Position numbers and translations under genes: made by a program. Positions 25,654 to 34,175 of a stretch of DNA of 58,406 nt are shown in pieces. The DNA is from Microbacteriaceae bacterium (lineage in GTDB: Bacteria > Actinomycetota > Actinomycetes > Actinomycetales > Microbacteriaceae). The stretch lies in NCBI GenBank assembly GCA_024639845.1, contig JAHEGG010000002.1:1-58406 (forward strand), given 5' to 3'. The notes below the pieces were generated by a model. That model was not told the origin of the DNA. It did not search any database and saw only the letters and a list, made by a program, of their open reading frames with translations. Numbering within the stretch: position 1 is the stretch's first letter; every line of letters starts with the position of its first letter.

Positions 25654-25661
25654 CCCTGCCG

Positions 25662-25910
25662 TCAAGCTAGATCGGCTGCGATGGCCTGTTTGGCTCGATG
25701 AAGCCTTGCGACGAGTTCGGATTGCCTTATCGCCAGAGACTGCGAAACGTCAGACATTGTGCGCCCTTCGAGCAGTATGCCCCGGGCCACCGGTTGAAGT
25801 GGGTCTGCTAGGTGAGCGATTGCGCTAGCCAGTTGCTCGGCAGAGTAGCTACTCAAGTCTGGTTCTTGCTCATCGAAAGTTACGTCGAGATCGAATTCGC
25901 GATTTTGCAT
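25662..25910 (-). CDS. Small stand-alone sigma-region-4-like HTH protein
   Basis: This 82-residue protein was placed at the ATG at 25910 because GGAGG precedes it and it overlaps the upstream stop as TAATG; a longer reading into the neighbouring gene has no support. Residues 1-25 are acidic. The rest (GRTMSDVSQSLAIRQSELVARLHRAKQAIAADLA) has the helix-turn-helix spacing of sigma-70 region 4, including the RLHRAK end. No region 2 is present, so it is not a full sigma factor. It ends the catabolic operon and might regulate it. This is an inference. Confidence 0.72.
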   Translation of the reverse strand: MQNREFDLDVTFDEQEPDLSSYSAEQLASAIAHLADPLQPVARGILLEGRTMSDVSQSLAIRQSELVARLHRAKQAIAADLA

Positions 25911-27127
25911 TATGCCTCCAACTGGAACTCTTTGCGAAAACTTTGCACAACCGAACGCAAACCGATGCCGCACACTCCGACCATCTGGCCCCGCCTGTAG
26001 TAACCAAAAACGCAGTCGCCCAAAATCTGGCCCTCGATCAGCCGAATCTCGTCGGCCAAACCGAGAAGGCCGTAGGCCAAAAGGTGCATGTCGTACTGGT
26101 CGCTCCAAAACGATGGGATGGGCGCGAAAGGCTTGTTTTTTGCTGCCGCTAGTGCGACAGCATCCCCGGCCAGCGAAGCAGCTAGAACTTGTCCGACTCG
26201 TTTTGCACTGTCGGTGGGAATGTTCCAGTGCTCGACCCGGCGAGGTTCGCCATCGAAAACTGGGTTCGCAAACCGGGCAACATCGCCAACGGCAAAAACG
26301 TTTTCAACCACCGTTCCATCAACACGGATGGCCTGCAAGTCGTTGTTCGTCAAGACGCCGTTCGACAGCTCAAGATCGTTGCCGTCGAGCCATTCGACGT
26401 TAGGGTCGGAACCAATCGCCTCGATGAACACGTCGCAGTCCAGTTGTTCACCGCTGTCGAGCGTAACTCCGGTTACGCGCTCGACTCCGACCAGGTCGGC
26501 CACCGAGGATTTCATTCTGAATGCGACACCTTGCTCTTCGTGGCGCCTTTGAAGTTCTTTGGCGAGGTCGGTTCCGAGCGGTCTAACGATCGGGTGAACG
26601 CCAGGTGCGACCACGGTCACAGCGCATCCGAGTTTTCTTGCGGTCGCTGCCACTTCGCAGCCGATAAAGCCAGCCCCGAGAATCACAATTCGAGCGCCTT
26701 CGATCAACTCGGCGCGCAGTGCGATGGCATCTTCAAGAGTTCGAACCACATGTCGACCTTGCAAATCGCCATTGGGCACTTGGATGCGTTTTGGCCGCAA
26801 ACCCGTAGCGATGATCATGGCCGAGTATTCGTGAACCAGACCGGTGTCATCGGTCACGGTTGAGTTGGCGAGGTTTGCGCTCACGGCTCGGGTGCCGAGC
26901 ACCCAGTTCACATCCTCGGTTGCTGGTCGCTGTGGAAAGGCCACCGCCTCGTGGCTAACCTCGGTTGCCAGCACTTCCTTTGAAAGAGGTGGGCGGTTGT
27001 ATGGCGCGTGAGGTTCGTCGCCGATGGCAGTGACTGGCCCGGCATAGCCGAAACGGCGCAACGCCTCGGCGACACGAAGGCCACCCATCGATGCCCCTAC
27101 TATGACTACTGGCTTGCTCACAAACAC
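25910..27127 (-). CDS. FAD-dependent ferredoxin reductase
   Basis: This protein passes electrons from NAD(P)H to a ferredoxin. It has about 405 residues with two dinucleotide-binding motifs: VIVGASMGGLRV near the N terminus for FAD and VILGAGFIGCEVA near residue 150 for NAD(P)H, plus VFAVGDVARF and a C-terminal reductase domain (SFWSDQYDMHLLAYG). It resembles the reductases of P450 and Rieske systems. The start is uncertain: GTG at 27127 or 27121, both lacking a strong ribosome site. The ferredoxin gene lies 23 bp upstream, and the P450 gene is in the same regulon. Confidence 0.9.
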   Translation of the reverse strand: MFVSKPVVIVGASMGGLRVAEALRRFGYAGPVTAIGDEPHAPYNRPPLSKEVLATEVSHEAVAFPQRPATEDVNWVLGTRAVSANLANSTVTDDTGLVHEYSAMIIATGLRPKRIQVPNGDLQGRHVVRTLEDAIALRAELIEGARIVILGAGFIGCEVAATARKLGCAVTVVAPGVHPIVRPLGTDLAKELQRRHEEQGVAFRMKSSVADLVGVERVTGVTLDSGEQLDCDVFIEAIGSDPNVEWLDGNDLELSNGVLTNNDLQAIRVDGTVVENVFAVGDVARFANPVFDGEPRRVEHWNIPTDSAKRVGQVLAASLAGDAVALAAAKNKPFAPIPSFWSDQYDMHLLAYGLLGLADEIRLIEGQILGDCVFGYYRRGQMVGVCGIGLRSVVQSFRKEFQLEA

Positions 27128-27150
27128 CGCTGGTTTGGTTGCTAAGTCAG

Positions 27151-27345
27151 CTATTCGACGATGCGGATGGCTTGCATCGGGCACACGTCAATCGCGGCTT
27201 CGATGTTGGCTCGCTCGCTGTCGTCAGCCTCTGCGGTGTACTCGAGTTTGTCATCCGAGTTCAACCTAAAGATGTCAGGCGCTTCGAAAACGCATTGACC
27301 GTAGTGCTGGCACTTGGTCATGTCGACGTCAATCTTGATGGTCAT
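27151..27345 (-). CDS. [3Fe-4S] ferredoxin of P450 type
   Basis: This 64-residue protein begins MTIKIDVDMTKCQHYGQC and ends IDVCPMQAIRI. It has only three cluster cysteines (C12, C18, C55), with Tyr15 at the position where a [4Fe-4S] protein has cysteine. This points to a single [3Fe-4S] cluster, as in ferredoxins that serve actinobacterial P450s. Its ATG overlaps the preceding stop (TAATG). The likely partners are the reductase just downstream and the P450 at 32097. Confidence 0.93.
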   Translation of the reverse strand: MTIKIDVDMTKCQHYGQCVFEAPDIFRLNSDDKLEYTAEADDSERANIEAAIDVCPMQAIRIVE

Positions 27346-28220
27346 TATTTTTCCTCCACGGTTGATGGGTAAAGGTCTTTGGATGGGGTTCGTATGCCTC
27401 GGTATTCCCAGTCACCGCCGAGTGCGGTCGAGATCACTTCTTCTGACTCGGTCGGTTGCGCGCCAACATCCGTGCGAATCGGAGTTGGGCCTTCGACTAT
27501 GTGGTTGGTTAGGCGCCCGAGGCCTTCGACCTCAACTTCGACAACGTCGCCTGGCTGCACCGGGCGGCTGAACGCCGGCGTGCCAGAGAACAACATATCG
27601 CCAGGCACGAGTGTGATGGTGCGGGCGATGTCGGCCACCAGGTAGTGCATGTCCCACTCCATGTTGTCGGTATTGTCGTCTTGTTTGACCTCACCGTTCA
27701 CAAAGGTGCGGATTCGCTTATTTCGAAAATCCCAGTCGGTAACCATGCCCGGCCCGACCGGAGCGAGTGTGTCACTTCCTTTGACGCGCAACATCGAGCC
27801 GGCATCCGTGTCTCTGAAGTCGTGAAGGCCGTAGTCGTTGCCCACCGCGTAGCCGGCGATGTATTCCCCAGCTTCTTCGGGAGAGATGTTTCGGCAGGTT
27901 TTGCCGATGATGATCACTATTTCACCCTCGAAGTTGAGCCATTTGCAGCCAGCTGGGCGAACGACGGCTCCCTTGTGGGTGTTCAGCGCAGTGATCGGCT
28001 TGTGAAAGTAGGTTGGGGCAGGAGGCAACTTGGTCATGAACTCCTTAGTGCGGGAGTCGTAGTTCAGGTGCACCGCGATGATCTTGGTTGGCTCGGATGG
28101 CGCTAGGTGCACGGCATCCTCGATTGCGACTCGCCTTCCATCTGGTGCGACAAGCGTTTCGCCGTCACGCACAACCTGCACGGGGTAGCCGTCGAGCAGA
28201 ATTCTTCTAAGTTCAGTCAC
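27345..28220 (-). CDS. Fumarylacetoacetate hydrolase-family enzyme, probable HpaG/HpcE-like isomerase/decarboxylase
   Basis: This 291-residue protein begins at GTG 28220, chosen because GGAG lies 7 bp upstream and the start overlaps the end of the dioxygenase gene by 8 bp. The FAH core includes KIIAVHLNYDSR, LNFEGEIVIIIGK (metal-binding Glu residues), GYAVGNDYGLHDFRD, GPGMVT and GDMLFSGTPA. In homoprotocatechuate degradation, FAH-fold enzymes do the isomerase, decarboxylase and hydratase steps; which of these this one does cannot be told. Context with the dioxygenase and dehydrogenase supports that pathway. Confidence 0.85.
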   Translation of the reverse strand: MTELRRILLDGYPVQVVRDGETLVAPDGRRVAIEDAVHLAPSEPTKIIAVHLNYDSRTKEFMTKLPPAPTYFHKPITALNTHKGAVVRPAGCKWLNFEGEIVIIIGKTCRNISPEEAGEYIAGYAVGNDYGLHDFRDTDAGSMLRVKGSDTLAPVGPGMVTDWDFRNKRIRTFVNGEVKQDDNTDNMEWDMHYLVADIARTITLVPGDMLFSGTPAFSRPVQPGDVVEVEVEGLGRLTNHIVEGPTPIRTDVGAQPTESEEVISTALGGDWEYRGIRTPSKDLYPSTVEEK

Positions 28221-29124
28221 GAGAAAGCTCCAAATCCTTAGGTCTTGGGAATCCGCCTTCTGGGCGATCGAACCAGATGTGAACCTGGCCAGTTCCAATC
28301 GAGTTTTCATACTCGCTGTAGAGGCGACCAACCGAGGTGTTTTCTTCTTCGCCAAGCGCACCGGCCATGGCTAGGTAATGATAGAAACCGGCTTCTGGTT
28401 TGTACTTCTTAAAGGTGTCGAAGTCGTCGAGTACCGCCTTGTGGTTACCTTCGGCAAACCAAGCCATGACCTGCTTGTCATACTCGTATGCCTCCGGCGA
28501 ATAGATGTGAATCGGATCACTCGCTTCGTGCTTGCGCAAGTCGCGGAGTTTGTGGAAGGTGTGCGACAGTGCGCCAGAGCCGAGCAAAAGAACTTTGCTG
28601 TCGCTATCGCGAATCGCTTCACCTAGTGCACGACCGGCTCGCTTGAAGTCCTCGGGAGTGGCAGTTTGGCAAACCGACATCGAGACCCACTTTTTGTCAT
28701 CCAATCCGCGTCCTAGGTAGTGCCAAAGGTTCACGGTCGCATAGAAAATCGGCAGGTGTGGGTCGCTAATCGGAGTGATCCAAGTGCCATTCTTCTCGTC
28801 ATAGTTGCTGAGGCTATTTGCGAGTTCGGGGTTGCCCTTGAACGCGTAAGGAATCTGGCTCATGCCACGAGGTAGCTCCTCGCTGGTGAACAAACCGGAG
28901 CGTTCCGCGTGAGAGGTAATCACGAACTCGACGGTAGTAGCCCAGTGACTGTCGAGCACCACTACGGTGTCGAAATCCATGGTTTCAAAAATCTCTTTGC
29001 GGAGTCTTTTCAAACCTGGCACCAGGCTGATTTCCTTGCCGTCATTGAGATCCTTGCGCACGGCCTCAGGCAACATGATCGTCGGTACGTGAGCCAGAAT
29101 GGCTGCGCCTACTACTTCACCCAT
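28213..29124 (-). CDS. hpaD: Extradiol ring-cleavage dioxygenase, homoprotocatechuate 2,3-dioxygenase type (LigB superfamily)
   Basis: This 303-residue class III extradiol enzyme has conserved His in AAILAHVPTIMLPE (about residue 12) and LDSHW (about 60), followed by GSGALSHTFHKL. The opening resembles E. coli HpcB/HpaD. Expected reaction: 3,4-dihydroxyphenylacetate plus O2 to 5-carboxymethyl-2-hydroxymuconate semialdehyde, with Fe(II). Substrate is inferred from the family and from the next gene. GGAAGGA lies before the ATG. It sits 3 bp after the dehydrogenase gene. It is not the vicinal-oxygen-chelate type used for the same step in some Gram-positives. Confidence 0.88.
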   Translation of the reverse strand: MGEVVGAAILAHVPTIMLPEAVRKDLNDGKEISLVPGLKRLRKEIFETMDFDTVVVLDSHWATTVEFVITSHAERSGLFTSEELPRGMSQIPYAFKGNPELANSLSNYDEKNGTWITPISDPHLPIFYATVNLWHYLGRGLDDKKWVSMSVCQTATPEDFKRAGRALGEAIRDSDSKVLLLGSGALSHTFHKLRDLRKHEASDPIHIYSPEAYEYDKQVMAWFAEGNHKAVLDDFDTFKKYKPEAGFYHYLAMAGALGEEENTSVGRLYSEYENSIGTGQVHIWFDRPEGGFPRPKDLELSRD

Positions 29125-29127
29125 TGG

Positions 29128-30591
29128 TTATTCCTTCCATCCGTTTGGAGAAATCACGGTGTTTTTTACATCCGCATAAAAATCGAAAGACCAGTTGCCA
29201 CCCTCGCGGCCGACGCCAGATTTCTTTGAGCCGCCAAACGGTGCTCGCAGGTCGCGAACGAAGAAGCAATTCACCCAGATAGTGCCGGCGACAAGGTCTT
29301 TGGTGATGCGGTCGGCGTGAGCACGGCTGCCCGAAACCACGACCGCGGCGAGTCCGAATTCGGTGCCGTTGGCCATTTCGAGCGCTTGCTCGTCGCTGGT
29401 AAACGTTTGCATGCAAAGCACCGGTCCGAAAACCTCGGCCGTAACGATTTCGCTGCCAGGCGCAGGGTTTTTTACCAAAGTCGGCTTAAAGTACAGGCCA
29501 CCAAGTTCGGAGTTTGGTTCGCCGCCCATGACGATCGATTGGCCATCCGTCTTTGCTCGGTCAACGAAACCCTTGACTCGATCGAAGTGAGTCTGGTGAA
29601 TCTGCGGACCGATGTCGGTTTCGGGGTCGCGAGGGTCACCCTGTGTGAGTTTTGCCGCGCGATCGCGAAACTTTTCGGCAAAGACATCGGCTACCGACTC
29701 GTGAACCAGGATGCGAGTGCCACTCAGGCACACCTGGCCGGCGTTGTCATATTGCTCGACGGCCAACTCTGCGGCAAGGTCTAGGTCGGCATTATCGAAC
29801 ACCAACAACGGGCTCTTTCCGCCGAGTTCGAACGAGCAAGGGGTGAGATTGTCTGCCGCGGCGTGAGCGATGACTTTCGCGGTCGGCACCGATCCAGTGA
29901 ACGAGATTCTTGATATCCCAGGATGAGCGGTCAGTGCCGCACCCGCTTCTCGGCCGAACCCCTGAACCACGTTGAATACGCCTGCGGGGATGCCGGCTTT
30001 GACGGTCAGGTCGGCAAAGAATGAGGCACTTAGGGGAGTCCACTCTGCTGGCTTCAGCACGACAGTGTCACCGGCGGCGAGTGCTGGTCCAACTTTCCAG
30101 GTTGCCAGCATTAGCGGTGCATTCCAAGGCGTGATCAGGGCGGCAACGCCTGACGGATCCCACGAGATGTTGTTGCTGTGCCCTCTGGTCTCAAACACTT
30201 CGTGCTTAAGCTCGTTTATTGCCCATTCGGCAAAGAAACGAATGTTCATAGCGACCCGAGGCATGACTCCGCGGCGGTGTGAACGCAGAAGTGAGCCGTT
30301 ATCCATGGTTTCAAGCTGAGCAAGGTTCTCGATGTTCGCCTCGACGAGCTCTGCCAGTTTCAGCAAGAGCGCTCCGCGCTTGGCAGGGCCCATCGCCGCC
30401 CAAGCAGGGAAAGCATTTCTGGCTGCCGTGACAGCCAGGTCAACTTCAGCCGTTCCACCGCGCGATATTTCACCAAGGAATGACCCGTCGATTGGGCTGG
30501 TGTTGGTAAATGTTTCGGTCGATGCGATGCGCTCGCCGCCGATGAAATGACGGGTGTCGACTTGAATGCCGACCACTTCGACGAAGTTCAT
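29128..30591 (-). CDS. hpaE: 5-carboxymethyl-2-hydroxymuconate semialdehyde dehydrogenase
   Basis: This NAD-dependent aldehyde dehydrogenase has 487 residues, with catalytic Cys288 in NAGQVCLSG and Glu255 in FELGGKS, and PWNAPL near residue 155. It is the first gene of a minus-strand operon of six: dehydrogenase, dioxygenase, FAH enzyme, ferredoxin, reductase, HTH protein. GGGAG precedes the ATG. Oxidation of the ring-cleavage semialdehyde is inferred from the adjacent dioxygenase. The operator at 30636-30657 lies 45 bp upstream. Confidence 0.87.
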   Translation of the reverse strand: MNFVEVVGIQVDTRHFIGGERIASTETFTNTSPIDGSFLGEISRGGTAEVDLAVTAARNAFPAWAAMGPAKRGALLLKLAELVEANIENLAQLETMDNGSLLRSHRRGVMPRVAMNIRFFAEWAINELKHEVFETRGHSNNISWDPSGVAALITPWNAPLMLATWKVGPALAAGDTVVLKPAEWTPLSASFFADLTVKAGIPAGVFNVVQGFGREAGAALTAHPGISRISFTGSVPTAKVIAHAAADNLTPCSFELGGKSPLLVFDNADLDLAAELAVEQYDNAGQVCLSGTRILVHESVADVFAEKFRDRAAKLTQGDPRDPETDIGPQIHQTHFDRVKGFVDRAKTDGQSIVMGGEPNSELGGLYFKPTLVKNPAPGSEIVTAEVFGPVLCMQTFTSDEQALEMANGTEFGLAAVVVSGSRAHADRITKDLVAGTIWVNCFFVRDLRAPFGGSKKSGVGREGGNWSFDFYADVKNTVISPNGWKE

Positions 30592-30635
30592 CTGCGCTCC
30601 CTTGCCTGACGATTTGTCATCAATCGTAACTTCAA

Positions 30636-30657
30636 TTTCGTTTGGATGCTAATGATT
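30636..30657. promoter_or_regulatory. 22-bp inverted-repeat operator, copy 1
   Basis: Left arm TTTCGTT, spacer TGGATGCT, right arm AATGATT. It matches copies 2-4 in arm spacing (7-8-7). It lies between the dehydrogenase operon and the divergent peptidase C26-like gene. A half-site AATCGTAA is at 30622-30629. A MarR protein is the likely binder (inference). Confidence 0.65.
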
Positions 30658-30737
30658 TAGATTAGGGCATACTTGTCTTTCAGAACATCAAATCATCCGG
30701 TTTGGTTCTCGCTTTTTATAACGATTTGGAGTGTCGC

Positions 30738-31442
30738 ATGGATGCAACACCAAGGCCTCGAATCGCTCTACTAGGGCGGTTTGCCGAGCACACCTCGGCT
30801 ACCCGATCTGGTGCCATTGTGACGGCGCGAAAACTTGCTGAATCGGTGTGGGCCGCTGGGGGAGAACCTGTTACCTTACTTCCCACCGAAGACTTTAACT
30901 GGGATGCTCGCCTGTCCGGCTTTCAAGGAGTCCTGCTTCCAGGCGGTGGCGACATTGACCCCGCTCGATACGGGCAAAGCCCAGATACTGATGAGCTTTA
31001 TGGGGTCGACCCGCTGCAAGACGCCGCCGACCTGAGCCTGGCCAAGTGGGCAATCGGTCGATCGGTTCCGCTCCTGGCGATTTGTCGTGGATTTCAAATC
31101 GTAAACGTAGCCCTCGGGGGATCGCTGGTTCAGCACATGGCGCAAGATCACAGACACGTTGTGCATACGGTTACGTTGGAAGCGGACGTCGATCGTCTCG
31201 GACTTTCGTCGAACCGCATCGAGTCTTCTTGCTATCACCATCAAGCGTTGGATCGACTCGGAGACGGTCTTCGGGTCATTGCGACTGCGGCCGAGGGTCA
31301 CGCAGAGGCTTTTGCAATCGAAAACGCCGGCTGGGCCTATGGTTTGCAATGGCATCCCGAAGACAATGCAGCGGATGAACTCCACCAGGCCGAGATATTC
31401 GCTCGATTTGTGTCCGAATCGAAGAAGTTCGGCTCGATCTAG
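30738..31442 (+). CDS. Class I glutamine-amidotransferase-fold hydrolase, peptidase C26 (PuuD-like)
   Basis: This 234-residue protein starts at ATG 30738 with GGAG 6 bp upstream. The catalytic Cys116 is in LLAICRGFQ, and His206/Glu208 in GLQWHPE. LPGGGDIDPARYG is typical of gamma-glutamyl-gamma-aminobutyrate hydrolase, which cuts gamma-glutamyl bonds in the Puu putrescine pathway. Here it likely removes glutamate from a gamma-glutamylated intermediate formed by the GS-like ligase at 34176. The 3' end overlaps the MarR gene by 3 bp (convergent). Confidence 0.87.
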   Translation: MDATPRPRIALLGRFAEHTSATRSGAIVTARKLAESVWAAGGEPVTLLPTEDFNWDARLSGFQGVLLPGGGDIDPARYGQSPDTDELYGVDPLQDAADLSLAKWAIGRSVPLLAICRGFQIVNVALGGSLVQHMAQDHRHVVHTVTLEADVDRLGLSSNRIESSCYHHQALDRLGDGLRVIATAAEGHAEAFAIENAGWAYGLQWHPEDNAADELHQAEIFARFVSESKKFGSI

Positions 31443-31933
31443 CTTTCGAGGTGGCGCGTGATTTCGCGCAGGTGATCGGCAACTTCCTTTTTCGCGCCGG
31501 TTGTAAGTGTCTCCACAACATACTTCTCTTCACGGTTGAACTCAGGAAAAAGACGATCCATCAACTTGCGGCCTGCTGTGGTGAGCTGCACGATGACCAA
31601 ACGGCCGTCCGCCTTGCTCTTAGTGCGCTTCAACAGGCCTCGACCCTCGAGCGTTCCAAGAACGCCGGTTAGGGTCGCCTTTGAGAATCCGCCCTCGTCG
31701 GCAATCTGCCTGGTCTCGATCGGCTCCCAGATCCAGGTCACCCAAAGTACAACAAAAGCTGTCCAGGAAAGGTCTTCGCGTGCTAGAACTGTGCGTTCGA
31801 GGTGATTTCTCACCGCCGTTGCAGCGCGAAATAGATTCGAGGTCGCTGCCATAGCCGCAAAATCGATCGACTTGTTTCCGAGGCGCGCTTCAACCTGACG
31901 TTCGGTCTCGTTGAGAGTATGTACTCCGGCCAT
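31439..31933 (-). CDS. MarR-family transcriptional regulator
   Basis: This 164-residue protein was started at ATG 31933 (MAGVHTLNETE) with GAAGGGGA upstream; an extra 20 codons upstream are unlikely. The winged helix lies at about 72-135: ETRQIADEGGFSKATLTGVLGTLEGRGLLKR then the wing KSKADGRLVIVQLT. Members are dimers that release DNA on binding aromatic or related ligands. Its own promoter region holds operator copy 2 at 31988-32009, so autoregulation is likely. It is the only full regulator in the cluster and the best candidate to bind all the copies. Confidence 0.92.
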   Translation of the reverse strand: MAGVHTLNETERQVEARLGNKSIDFAAMAATSNLFRAATAVRNHLERTVLAREDLSWTAFVVLWVTWIWEPIETRQIADEGGFSKATLTGVLGTLEGRGLLKRTKSKADGRLVIVQLTTAGRKLMDRLFPEFNREEKYVVETLTTGAKKEVADHLREITRHLES

Positions 31934-31987
31934 GGTGTCCCCTTCGGAAGTCGGCGTTGCGTTGAACCGACTAAACCATAGTTTCCC

Positions 31988-32009
31988 ATTCATTTAGTCC
32001 CGAATGAAT
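31988..32009. promoter_or_regulatory. 22-bp inverted-repeat operator, copy 2
   Basis: A perfect repeat: ATTCATT, spacer TAGTCCCG, AATGAAT. It lies between the MarR gene and the divergent P450 gene. Spacer TAGTCCC is shared with copy 4. A second short element, GACTAAAC, is at 31969-31976. Confidence 0.75.
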
Positions 32010-32096
32010 AACATTTCACAGATTTGCGAATACCAATTTGCAAAATCCCACTAATCTAAAAATGATTTGTGTCCAAACAATCTCTTAGGAGTTGAA

Positions 32097-33344
32097 GTGA
32101 ACTCACTGTCGAGCATCACGCTGGCAAACCTTGATCTTTTTGAAAATGGTGCACCCTGGGAGGTTTTCGAGCGGCTCAGAAAACAGAGCCCGATCCATTG
32201 GAACGAAGAGGAAAGCCCGAACTCAGGCTTCTACTCAATCGCGAGATACCACGACATCGTCAAAATCCTTCGAGACCCAGACACATTCACCTCTGAGCGT
32301 TTCACAAACCTAGAAGAAGTCGATGCCGAGCAGGAGGAAGCTCGACGATCGCTTCTCGAAACCGACGGCACCCGTCACCGTGCGTTGAGGCGCCTCCTGC
32401 AGGGTGAGTTCACGCCCCAGGCAGTGGCACGCTACGAAACATTTCTTCGCGGCCTCACCGCTACGACACTAGACAAGGCATTCGCCAAAGGTTCGTTTGA
32501 TTTCGTTGAAGAAGTTGCTGCTGACTTCCCCATAAACGTTTTGGTGCGATTGCTGGATGTGCCACCAGAGCACGCCGGTCAACTCATTGACTGGGGAAAC
32601 CGAATGGTTGGTTTCGATGATCCCGAGCACGCGGACGTGTTGATCAGCGATCCGGCGAGCGAGCAGTATCGCCTTGTTCCATTCAAATCGCCAGCAGCTC
32701 TCGAGGTGTTCGCCTATGGTGATGATCTTGCAAGGCAGCGCAAAGGAAAAGACGGCACCGACTTAATCTCTAAGCTCATCAACACCACTCCGTCTGATGG
32801 CATCCCGCTGAGTGAGCGAGACTTTCACACCAACTTCCTGCTACTGGTAGTAGCTGGCAATGAGACCACTCGGCACACAATCAGTCACACCATGAGAAAC
32901 CTCATACTGAACCCTGAGCAGCTGACCTACTTGCAAGAGAATCCCGACAAAATCGAGTGGGCGGTTGAAGAGTTCTTGAGATATGCGAGCCCCGTCTATC
33001 ACTTCAGGCGCACCGCGACCCGCGATGTCGAATTCAACGGTGTTCAAATCAAACAAGGCCAAAAAGTCGTTCCTTGGTTCGCCTCGGGAAACCGTGACGA
33101 CGCGATTTTCGAGAATCCAAACGCCATGGATGTCACACGCAACCCAAACGAACACATGACCTTCGGGCGAGGTGGGCCACACATGTGTCTCGGCAACGCA
33201 CTCGCGCGCATCGAACTGCGCGTCATGTTTGAGGAGTTAATCCAAAGAGTCGACAAGGTCGAGATAACTGGTGAGGTTGATTTCTTGCGGAGCAACTTCG
33301 TACACGGAATCAAGCGATTCCCAGTGAAGGTCACAACCCGCTAA
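32097..33344 (+). CDS. Cytochrome P450
   Basis: This heme monooxygenase has 415 residues. GTG at 32097 was chosen because AGGAG is 5 bp upstream; a TTG at 32067 lies closer to the promoter region. Motifs are I-helix AGNETT (253-258), ExxR (E292-R295) and heme-ligand loop FGRGGPHMCLG (Cys364). The heme loop and AGNETTRH resemble CYP125/CYP142-like soluble actinobacterial enzymes. Electrons should come from the 3Fe-4S ferredoxin (27151) and reductase (25910), which share its operator type. The substrate is unknown; hydroxylation of an amine or gamma-glutamylated aromatic ring is inferred from context. Confidence 0.93.
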   Translation: MNSLSSITLANLDLFENGAPWEVFERLRKQSPIHWNEEESPNSGFYSIARYHDIVKILRDPDTFTSERFTNLEEVDAEQEEARRSLLETDGTRHRALRRLLQGEFTPQAVARYETFLRGLTATTLDKAFAKGSFDFVEEVAADFPINVLVRLLDVPPEHAGQLIDWGNRMVGFDDPEHADVLISDPASEQYRLVPFKSPAALEVFAYGDDLARQRKGKDGTDLISKLINTTPSDGIPLSERDFHTNFLLLVVAGNETTRHTISHTMRNLILNPEQLTYLQENPDKIEWAVEEFLRYASPVYHFRRTATRDVEFNGVQIKQGQKVVPWFASGNRDDAIFENPNAMDVTRNPNEHMTFGRGGPHMCLGNALARIELRVMFEELIQRVDKVEITGEVDFLRSNFVHGIKRFPVKVTTR

Positions 33345-34051
33345 AGCTTGAGCCCTGAGATCGAATCGATAAACGCATCGATTAGGGCATAGGTGCGGGC
33401 AACGGAGGCAGGCTCTTCGGCGATGGTCATTTGCATCATCACGACCGGGTCTTGCCCATCCTGTTGAACCTTTTTGTCGCCACCCCAGTCGAGCCAACCT
33501 TTGAGCCCACTTGAGACCAGTTCGGGGTGAAACTGCACCGCGAGGCAGTGTTTAAAGATGAACGCCTGCGAAGCAGAAGGGTTGCGGGCGATTTCCACCG
33601 CTTCGCTCGGCACCGTCCAGCGGTCGTAGTGAAACTGGAACCACGGTCCGGTCGATAGGAGTTCGGGGCGGTCAGACATGATTGCCGCCCATCCGATTTC
33701 GCCTCTTGGGGCAGGTGCAACCGAACCGCCTAAGGCGCGGGCGAGCAGCTGGCCACCGAAACAAATCCCGAGTATGGGTTTTCCGGCAATCGCTGCCGCG
33801 CGTATCCACTCGATCTCTGGAATCAGCCAGTTGCCGATGCATGCGTCATCCCAAGCGCCCCAGGGTGCACCGAGCGGCACAATCACGTCGTAGTCGTTCG
33901 CGTTGGGAAACTCAAATGGAACATTCGGGTGCTCAAAGCTCGACTCTGGAACGACGAGTATTTCTTCGGTTTCGAAACCTCGCTCTCGAAAACGCTCACC
34001 GACTGGTCCGGTCGGGCTGACATGGTCGTGCTGAACGAACAGAACTTTCAT
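33341..34051 (-). CDS. Class I glutamine-amidotransferase-like protein
   Basis: This 236-residue protein begins at ATG 34051 (MKVLFVQHDH). The triad is present: Cys97 in GICFGGQLLA, His175 and Glu177 in QFHPELV. It resembles stand-alone GMP-synthase-like amidotransferase proteins. Similar genes next to a GS-like ligase act on gamma-glutamyl amides in aniline breakdown (AtdA2/TdnT). It is the second such hydrolase fold in the cluster. It converges with the P450 gene (4-bp overlap) and is divergent from the GS-like gene, with operator copy 3 between them. Confidence 0.87.
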   Translation of the reverse strand: MKVLFVQHDHVSPTGPVGERFRERGFETEEILVVPESSFEHPNVPFEFPNANDYDVIVPLGAPWGAWDDACIGNWLIPEIEWIRAAAIAGKPILGICFGGQLLARALGGSVAPAPRGEIGWAAIMSDRPELLSTGPWFQFHYDRWTVPSEAVEIARNPSASQAFIFKHCLAVQFHPELVSSGLKGWLDWGGDKKVQQDGQDPVVMMQMTIAEEPASVARTYALIDAFIDSISGLKL

Positions 34052-34117
34052 TGGCAACCTAACTTGTGGGTAACATTTTCAGAACTGCCGAGGCGAGCGC
34101 CTCGCTTAGCACTATTA

Positions 34118-34139
34118 TTTCGTTTGAGCCCTAACGATT
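34118..34139. promoter_or_regulatory. 22-bp inverted-repeat operator, copy 3
   Basis: Left arm TTTCGTT, spacer TGAGCCCT, right arm AACGATT. It lies between the divergent amidotransferase and GS-like genes. The right arm is identical to that of copy 4. Confidence 0.7.
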
Positions 34140-34175
34140 GTTAAGGTTCGGCCAACTTGTTACAAAGGAGTTGCA

